Shown here: piece by piece, positions 57,144-64,000 of the stretch
Layout: every line of letters starts with the position of its first letter
Position numbering within the stretch: position 1 is the first letter of the stretch
Assembly (NCBI RefSeq): GCF_012676905.1
Contig: NZ_CP051428.1
Location: 591,001-655,000, forward strand
Direction of reading: 5' to 3'
DNA from: Paenibacillus albicereus
GTDB lineage: Bacteria > Bacillota > Bacilli > Paenibacillales > Paenibacillaceae
DNA: 64,000 bases
Position numbers and translations under genes: made by a program
Notes under the pieces: model-generated
Told to the model about the DNA's origin: nothing
The model's database searches: none
The model's input: only the letters and a program-made list of their open reading frames with translations

Positions 57144-58319
57144 ATGAAACGACTGACATGGCTGGCTGCCGCCGCCGTGGCCTTGCTGCTGGCGCTTGCG
57201 GTGCCGGGTCAAGCGAAGGCCGAGCAAGCGGGCGGCGCGCTGCGCTTTACAATCGAAAAGACCGAGCTGGTCGTCGGCGAGAAGACGCCGGTGCAGGTCC
57301 AGGCTCCGGACGGCTACGGCCAGATCCGGAAGGTGCCGCTGGCCGAAGCGGACGTCGTCATCGAGAAGCCATATCTGCTTCAGAAGCTTCCTGACGGCAC
57401 GATGAAGGCGCTGGCGGTCGGGGAGACGGACGTGACCGCGAGCTGGGGCGAGGAGAAGCTGACGCTGCGGGTGTCGATCTCGGCGGATTATTACATCGGC
57501 GGGGGCGTCCAGCTCAAGGGCGTCATGTACTTGCCGATCCAGGCGTTCTTCGCGGAGCTCGGGGCGCAGGTGACCTACCTCGAGGCCTCCAAGACGTTCC
57601 AGGTCAAGCTCGGCAACGATTCCATCCAGCTGCAGAAGGGCAGCGCGGCCGCGGTCGTGAACGGCGTGAAGACCGTGATGGCCGGACCCGTGCAGACCGC
57701 CGGCGGCTCGGCCGTATTCCCGGCTTCCCTGCTGCGCACGGCGATCGGGGCGACTCTCGAATGGAACGCCGACTACCAGTTCATGACGGTCTGGCAGGGC
57801 AAGGCCGAGCTGCAGATCGCCACGGAGCGGACGCAGGAGATCCTCAAGAACGAGAAGCTCGGCAGCCTGACCAAGCTGATCGGAAAAAGCTACTGGGTCA
57901 ACAACTTCGACAGCAAGTACCGGTTCAAAAAGGTGACGATCCATGACATCGAGCCGGATGACGACGGCGGCTTCACGGTCGTGTTCAAGCTCGCCTCCAC
58001 CGGCGAGCTCCTGCATACCGCCTTCACGAATGCCGAAGCGATTCGCTCCAACCTGGCCAGCAGCGACCAGTTCCTGACGGCCGATCCCCGCAAGACGTAC
58101 AAATGGTCCAATGCCGTCTGGGACAAGATCGCAAACGAGAAGATCAGCGTCGGCATGACGAAGGACCAGGTGCGGATGAGCTGGGGCAAGCCGTCCGATA
58201 CGAGCTATTCGGTCGTCGGCAGCATCTCCGTGGAGACGTGGAGATACGGCTCCTACACCAGCAGCTGGCTTCAATATGTCGTCTTTACGAACGGCAAGGT
58301 GAGCCAGATTTATTCCTAA
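57144..58319 (+). CDS. Stalk-domain secreted protein with SmpA/BamE-like C-terminus
   Basis: 391 residues. Signal peptide MKRLTWLAAAAVALLLALAVPGQAKA, a beta domain (about 30-120), a copper-amine-oxidase-N/stalk domain (about 130-240: YLPIQAFFAELGAQVTYLEASKTFQVKLGNDSIQLQKG, FPASLLRTAIGATLEWNADYQ) and a C-terminal SmpA/OmlA-like repeat (ISVGMTKDQVRMSWGKPSDT...YVVFTNGKVSQIYS). ATG 57144 sits 9 bp after AGGGGG; an ATG at 57135 is less well placed. Paenibacillus-type secreted stalk protein of unknown role. Confidence 0.85.
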   Translation: MKRLTWLAAAAVALLLALAVPGQAKAEQAGGALRFTIEKTELVVGEKTPVQVQAPDGYGQIRKVPLAEADVVIEKPYLLQKLPDGTMKALAVGETDVTASWGEEKLTLRVSISADYYIGGGVQLKGVMYLPIQAFFAELGAQVTYLEASKTFQVKLGNDSIQLQKGSAAAVVNGVKTVMAGPVQTAGGSAVFPASLLRTAIGATLEWNADYQFMTVWQGKAELQIATERTQEILKNEKLGSLTKLIGKSYWVNNFDSKYRFKKVTIHDIEPDDDGGFTVVFKLASTGELLHTAFTNAEAIRSNLASSDQFLTADPRKTYKWSNAVWDKIANEKISVGMTKDQVRMSWGKPSDTSYSVVGSISVETWRYGSYTSSWLQYVVFTNGKVSQIYS

Positions 58320-58363
58320 GTCTAGAAGCGAGGGAAGCCGGCTCCCGCCTCCTCCTGCGCATC

Positions 58364-58413
58364 AAAAAAGCTTCCGCATCCGTTCGCGAAGAACGGATGC
58401 GGAAGCTTTTTGC
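58364..58413. terminator. Bidirectional terminator
   Basis: AAAAAGCTTCCGCATCCGTTC pairs with GAACGGATGCGGAAGCTTTTT around GCGAA: a 21-bp perfect stem between the stalk protein and the convergent hypothetical gene. Confidence 0.88.
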
Positions 58414-58422
58414 ATGTCCGGC

Positions 58423-59064
58423 TTAAATTTTCGGCTCCTTGTCGTAGCCGGGCAGATCGAAGTCGGTGTTGTTCAGCTCGCGGAACAGGTTCGTATCCTC
58501 GATGAACGCCCGCGTCTCGGGCGTGCCGAGCTTGTGGATCGTCAGGTAGAGGTCGTTGACCGAATTCTGGAAGCGCTTTTGCGTCGGGCTGCGGTCGTTG
58601 GACTTGTAAGGAATCATCGCCACCAGATGGCTCGCGCCGTCGTTCGCCTCCATCTCGTTAAGCAGGATCTCCAGCTTCTCCAGCTCCTCCGGCGTAGCGA
58701 GGATTTCCAGCTGATCGGTGTTGGAGCGCTCATGCTCGATCGTCTTGGACGTGATGGAGATGAAATACGGGCGCTTCGTCTCGTCCGGAGCCAGCTCCTC
58801 CGCGCTCGGCACGCGTCGTCTGTCCGGGTCTTCTTCCTCGTCGGCAGGAGCGTCCTGATGGACCGGACCGTCGCCGCCCTTGACCGCCGGAGGGTGGACC
58901 GCGCCTTCTGCTTCCACGACGCCTTGCGGCTCATGGCCGGTATGAGGCGTGCCGTCCGTCGTCACGTTCCGAGTTTCTTCGCGGCTGATTTCCTGCCGTG
59001 CCCGCTGCTCGTCCAGAATCGCACCGGATTCCGTCTCTACGCCTCTTGCGTTCGGTTCATGCAT
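58423..59064 (-). CDS. Hypothetical protein with disordered N-terminus
   Basis: 213 residues. The first ~90 are acidic and low in hydrophobics (EEDPDRRRVPSAEELAPDETKR), probably disordered. The second half is a compact, conserved-looking domain RPYFISITSKTIEHERSNTDQLEILATPEELEKLEILLNEMEAND..AMIPYKSNDRSP. ATG 59064 lies 8-9 bp after GGGAGG; the ATG at 59070 is too close. Family not recognised. Monocistronic. Confidence 0.7.
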   Translation of the reverse strand: MHEPNARGVETESGAILDEQRARQEISREETRNVTTDGTPHTGHEPQGVVEAEGAVHPPAVKGGDGPVHQDAPADEEEDPDRRRVPSAEELAPDETKRPYFISITSKTIEHERSNTDQLEILATPEELEKLEILLNEMEANDGASHLVAMIPYKSNDRSPTQKRFQNSVNDLYLTIHKLGTPETRAFIEDTNLFRELNNTDFDLPGYDKEPKI

Positions 59065-59198
59065 GGTCATTTCCTCCCTGTCGGCCAGAGCGGCCGGTTC
59101 GTGTGATTGTCGTATCCACCCTTACCAACGAGACGCCTCCTTTGAAACAAGCCTCGCTTCCGCATGAAGCCCTTCCCCGGCGAAGGCGGACCCTTTCG

Positions 59199-59227
59199 TT
59201 GACACCGTCCGAGGCCTTGACTAGACT
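59199..59227 (+). promoter_or_regulatory. Sigma-A promoter of pcrB
   Basis: Perfect TTGACA (59199-59204), 17-bp spacer, TAGACT (59222-59227), about 40 bp before the start codon. Confidence 0.75.
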
Positions 59228-59267
59228 GGAAAAACAGACATCGAGACAGACGGGAGAGAAGGCGACG

Positions 59268-59972
59268 ATGACGGAACCGATGGAGGGCTGGCGGCATGTG
59301 TTCAAGCTCGATCCGGACCGGGAGCTCGGGCGCCGGGAGCTGGACGCCGTGCTCGGCTCCGGCACGGACGCGATCCTGGTCGGGGGATCGAGCGGCCTGA
59401 CCTATGACAACACGGCGGCGCTGCTGGAGCAGCTGGCTTCCGCCCCGATGCCGGTGGCGCTGGAGGTGACGCGTCCGGAGCTGGCGATGCCGGGCTTCGA
59501 CGCCTATCTGGTCCCGATCGTGCTGAACACGCCGGACGGAGGCTGGATCACCGGCCGTCAGGCGCGCGCGCTGGAGGAGTGGGGCGGCCTCGTTCCGTGG
59601 GACAAGACATGGGCCGAAGGCTACCTGATCCTTAATCCGGATTGCGAGGCGGCCAAGGTGAGCGGGGCGGAGGCTTCCCTGACCGAGCTGCAGGCGGCCG
59701 CCTACGCGAGGCTCGCCGACCGGCTGCTGCGGCTGCCGCTGCTTTACGTGGAGTACAGCGGCCGCTTCGGCGACATGGCGCTGCTGCGGCGGGTCAAGCG
59801 GGCGCTGTCCGGCGCCCGGCTCGTCTACGGCGGCGGCATCGACGGTCCGGAGCGCGCGGCGGAGGCCGCGCGGATCGCGACGACCGTCGTGGTCGGCAAC
59901 GTGCTGTATGTCGATCCGGCAGCGGCTTTGGCGACGGTGGCGGCCGTGAGGGAAACCGTGCCAGCCGATTGA
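59268..59972 (+). CDS. pcrB: Heptaprenylglyceryl phosphate synthase PcrB
   Basis: 234 residues, TIM-barrel of the GGGPS/PcrB family. Key segments: WRHVFKLDPDREL, SGTDAILVGGSSGLTYDN, YLVPIVLNTPDGGWITG, EGYLILNPDCEAAKV, YVEYSGRFGD and LVYGGGIDGPERAAE (phosphate loop). It joins glycerol-1-phosphate and a polyprenyl chain. Start ATG 59268 behind CGGGAGAG. pcrA follows 68 bp later with its own promoter, so the pair is neighbouring rather than strictly one operon. Confidence 0.95.
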   Translation: MTEPMEGWRHVFKLDPDRELGRRELDAVLGSGTDAILVGGSSGLTYDNTAALLEQLASAPMPVALEVTRPELAMPGFDAYLVPIVLNTPDGGWITGRQARALEEWGGLVPWDKTWAEGYLILNPDCEAAKVSGAEASLTELQAAAYARLADRLLRLPLLYVEYSGRFGDMALLRRVKRALSGARLVYGGGIDGPERAAEAARIATTVVVGNVLYVDPAAALATVAAVRETVPAD

Positions 59973-59998
59973 CACGGCCGGCTTCGTTGCCCTAGACT
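59969..59998 (+). promoter_or_regulatory. Sigma-A promoter of pcrA
   Basis: Perfect TTGACA (59969-59974) overlaps the pcrB stop, 18-bp spacer, TAGACT (59993-59998). Confidence 0.7.
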
Positions 59999-60040
59999 GA
60001 AAGAAGCGAACACAAGGCGAACAAGGAGATCAATTTACCT

Positions 60041-62392
60041 ATGATGATGAATCCGATAGGCATCGAAGAAGCGGTGGCCAAGCTCAACCCGCCCCAGCGC
60101 GAGGCCGTGCAGGCGACCGACGGGCCGCTCCTGATTATGGCCGGAGCCGGCTCGGGCAAGACGCGCGTGCTGACGCACCGGATCGCCTGGCTGATCGAGA
60201 AGCGGCGCGTGGCGCCGTGGAGCATCCTGGCGATCACGTTCACCAACAAGGCCGCCCGCGAGATGCGCGACCGCGTGTCCAAGCTCGTCGGCCCTTCCGG
60301 CAGCGATATCTGGGTGTCGACCTTCCACTCCATGTGCGTGCGCATCCTGCGCAAGGACATCGACCGGATCGGCTTCACGTCCAACTTCTCCATCCTCGAC
60401 TCCGGCGACCAGCTGTCGGTCATCCGAGGCTGCATGAAGGACCTCAACCTCGACACCAAGAAGTTCGAGCCCAAGGCCGTGCAGTCCGTCATCAGCAGCG
60501 CCAAGAACGAGCTGATCGACCCGGCGCGCTTCGAGCAGCAGGCGGGCGCGGACTATTTCAACAAAGTCGTCTCCGACGTCTACAAGATGTACCAGAAGCG
60601 GCTGCGCAGCAACAACTCGCTCGACTTCGACGACCTCATCATGAGCACGATCCAGCTGTTCAAGGACGTGCCCGAGGTGCTCGACTTCTACCAAAACAAG
60701 TTCCGCTACCTGCACGTGGACGAGTATCAGGATACGAACCGCGCCCAGTACATGCTCTGCCGCATGCTGGCCGACAAGCACCACAACATCTGCGTCGTCG
60801 GCGACAGCGACCAGTCGATCTACCGCTGGCGCGGAGCGGACATCACCAACATCCTCAATTTCGAAGAGGACTACCCGGAGGCGCGCACGATCCTGCTGGA
60901 GCAGAACTACCGCTCCACCTCCAACATCCTGAACGCGGCCAACGCGGTCATCGGCCAGAACAGCGGCCGCAAGGACAAGCGGCTCTGGACCGAGCGCGGC
61001 GCCGGCGACAGCATCACGCTGTACCAAGCCGAGTCCGAGCATGACGAGGGCTACTTCGTGACAGGCGAGATCCGCTCGGGCCGGAACGGCGGCCGCAATT
61101 ACGCGGACCACGCGATCCTTTACCGGACGAACGCCCAGTCCCGCGTCATCGAGGAGATCCTCATCAAGTCGGACATCCCGTACCAGATCGTCGGCGGCAT
61201 CAAGTTCTACGACCGCAAGGAGATCAAGGACCTGCTCGGCTACCTGCGGCTCGTCTCCAACCCCAACGACGACATCAGCCTCGAGCGCATCATCAACGTT
61301 CCCAAGCGCGGCATCGGCGACACGACCGTCGCCAAGCTTTCCGAGGAGGCCGGACGGCGCGGGACGTCCATCTACCAGGTGCTCGGCGACCTGACCGGCG
61401 TCGAGATCAACGGCCGCACCCGCTCGCTGCTGGAGTCGTTCCGCTCGATGATCTCCAATCTCGAGGCGATGCGAGACTACCTGTCCGTCACCGAGCTTAC
61501 GGAGAAGGTGCTGGAGCTGTCGGAGTACACGATGGAGCTGCATCGGGAGAACACGCTCGAGTCCAAGGCCCGCATCGAGAACATCGAGGAGTTCCTGTCC
61601 GTCACGCAGGAGTTCGAGCAGCGCAACGACGACAAGTCGCTCGTCTCGTTCCTGACCGACCTCGCGCTCATCGCCGACATCGACACGGTCGACAAGGACG
61701 ACGCGCCGGCGGACGCGGTCATCCTCATGACGATGCACAGCGCCAAGGGACTGGAGTTCCCGGTCGTGTTCGTCATCGGCTGCGAGGAGGGCGTCTTCCC
61801 TCATAGCCGGGCCTTCACCGACAACGAGGAGCTCGAGGAGGAAAGGCGCCTCGCCTACGTCGGCATCACGCGCGCCGAGCAGCGGCTGTTCATGACATGC
61901 GCCCGCAGCCGCACGCTGTTCGGCCGCACGAGCAGCAACCCTCCGTCCCGATTCCTCAAGGAGATTCCGGACGAGGTCAAGGAGCTCGCCTCGCCCGGCC
62001 GCACGATCGGCGGTGGCGGGCGGTACGGCGGCGCTGCGGGCGGAGCCGGAGGCTTCGGCTACCGCGGCGGCGCCGCAGGCGCCTCCTCGCCGGCCTACGG
62101 CTCCGGCGCGGCGCGCTACGGCCGCCCGACCGGGTCACCCGCGGCCGGAGCCGCCGCAGGAGGCAGCAGCGTGCGCGTCAGCACGCCGGGCGCTCCTGCG
62201 GCCGGCATCGGCGACGCAGCACGCAGCTTCGTCGCCGGCGACAAGGTCTCCCACAAAAAGTGGGGCATCGGGACCGTCGTCTCGGTCAAGGGCGCCGGCA
62301 ACGACACGGAGATCCAAATCGCCTTCCCGGCGCCGACCGGCCTCAAGAAGCTGCTTGCGAGCTTCGCGCCGGTCGAAAAGCTCGAAGGCTGA
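60041..62392 (+). CDS. pcrA: ATP-dependent DNA helicase PcrA (UvrD family)
   Basis: 783 residues, full SF1A helicase. Motif [12 protein letters not shown] (about 35-45), Ia [80 protein letters not shown]. The C-terminal Gly-rich, low-complexity linker (residues ~660-715) precedes the RNA-polymerase-interacting fold [29 protein letters not shown]. It acts in replication-conflict resolution, mismatch and excision repair. Three tandem ATG codons at the start; AAGGAG precedes. Confidence 0.97.
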   Translation: MMMNPIGIEEAVAKLNPPQREAVQATDGPLLIMAGAGSGKTRVLTHRIAWLIEKRRVAPWSILAITFTNKAAREMRDRVSKLVGPSGSDIWVSTFHSMCVRILRKDIDRIGFTSNFSILDSGDQLSVIRGCMKDLNLDTKKFEPKAVQSVISSAKNELIDPARFEQQAGADYFNKVVSDVYKMYQKRLRSNNSLDFDDLIMSTIQLFKDVPEVLDFYQNKFRYLHVDEYQDTNRAQYMLCRMLADKHHNICVVGDSDQSIYRWRGADITNILNFEEDYPEARTILLEQNYRSTSNILNAANAVIGQNSGRKDKRLWTERGAGDSITLYQAESEHDEGYFVTGEIRSGRNGGRNYADHAILYRTNAQSRVIEEILIKSDIPYQIVGGIKFYDRKEIKDLLGYLRLVSNPNDDISLERIINVPKRGIGDTTVAKLSEEAGRRGTSIYQVLGDLTGVEINGRTRSLLESFRSMISNLEAMRDYLSVTELTEKVLELSEYTMELHRENTLESKARIENIEEFLSVTQEFEQRNDDKSLVSFLTDLALIADIDTVDKDDAPADAVILMTMHSAKGLEFPVVFVIGCEEGVFPHSRAFTDNEELEEERRLAYVGITRAEQRLFMTCARSRTLFGRTSSNPPSRFLKEIPDEVKELASPGRTIGGGGRYGGAAGGAGGFGYRGGAAGASSPAYGSGAARYGRPTGSPAAGAAAGGSSVRVSTPGAPAAGIGDAARSFVAGDKVSHKKWGIGTVVSVKGAGNDTEIQIAFPAPTGLKKLLASFAPVEKLEG

Positions 62393-62442
62393 TCCTGTCC
62401 TCTTTCATGCAGCTAGGCCTGACCTCATCCATAGACGGCATC

Positions 62443-62489
62443 GCAACCGTGCCCGGGTTCTGAACGCTTCAGCGCCCGGGCACGGTTGC
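62443..62489 (+). terminator. Hairpin between pcrA and ligA
   Basis: GCAACCGTGCCCGGG pairs with CCCGGGCACGGTTGC around a 17-nt loop. No T run follows, so it may be an mRNA-processing or weak terminator hairpin rather than a full stop. Confidence 0.45.
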
Positions 62490-62573
62490 ATCCGCAGCGG
62501 TTGGTACAGACTGGTAGGGAGCCTGCTTCAACAAGCGATATCATGATTTATTTTTCGACGAAGGACGGGATGA

Positions 62574-64000
<1,427 letters not shown>

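Overview
The window reads as chromosomal DNA from a high-GC member of the Paenibacillaceae (Firmicutes). This is inference from content, not a database match. Shine-Dalgarno sequences are strong (AAGGAGG types), GTG and TTG starts occur, T-box leaders precede argS and serS, an S-layer-homology (SLH) protein and two lipoteichoic-acid synthases are present, and there is an Agr-like locus plus the uvrB-uvrA and pcrB-pcrA-ligA blocks. No rRNA, tRNA, prophage, insertion sequence or CRISPR array was seen. Both edges cut genes: a GGDEF protein at the left and ligA at the right. High GC makes most antisense frames open, so very long shadow ORFs were ignored.

Layout. 1-11 kb: GGDEF protein fragment, YhdH-type oxidoreductase, GNAT acetyltransferase, a glycerate-utilisation unit (cdaR facing glxK and a GntP permease), a 55-aa small protein, a membrane chemoreceptor, a PPK2 kinase, a small alarmone synthetase and an unknown protein. 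11-20.5 kb: a cell-envelope block in which an ECF sigma factor, its presumed anti-sigma factor and an ABC exporter are flanked by two LtaS paralogues. 20.5-26.6 kb: a cobalamin-riboswitch-controlled SLH protein that looks like a surface B12-binding protein, a degenerate Doc protein with a small partner ORF, and T-box-controlled argS carrying large low-complexity insertions. 26.6-36 kb: alditol oxidase, S51 peptidase, an intergenic mirrored repeat, a type-B carboxylesterase whose 3' end is duplicated, a two-component system with a bacitracin-type ABC transporter, and motA-motB. 36-42.7 kb: uvrB-uvrA followed by 1.2 kb of repeat-rich non-coding DNA. 42.7-48.8 kb: siroheme sulfite/nitrite reductase, a 71-aa membrane protein, a sugar isomerase-like protein, a PIG-L deacetylase, and an AT-richer Agr-like cluster (AgrC-like membrane protein without a kinase domain, agrB, agrD). 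48.5-53 kb: T-box serS and a hexuronate unit (uxuB, uxuA, GntR/FCD regulator with a perfect palindromic candidate operator). 53-64 kb: U32 peptidase, nucleoside hydrolase, a stalk-domain lipoprotein-like protein, a disordered hypothetical protein, pcrB, pcrA and partial ligA.

The strongest leads are three. First, the B12-riboswitch SLH protein, whose domain order resembles intrinsic factor/transcobalamin. Second, the Agr-like cluster lacking both a kinase domain and an obvious cysteine in AgrD. Third, recurrent low-complexity expansions in housekeeping proteins (ArgS, UvrA with AT-hook-like motifs, LtaS, UxuA), together with two intergenic repeat arrays that share a mirrored four-copy, 50-bp-period architecture.
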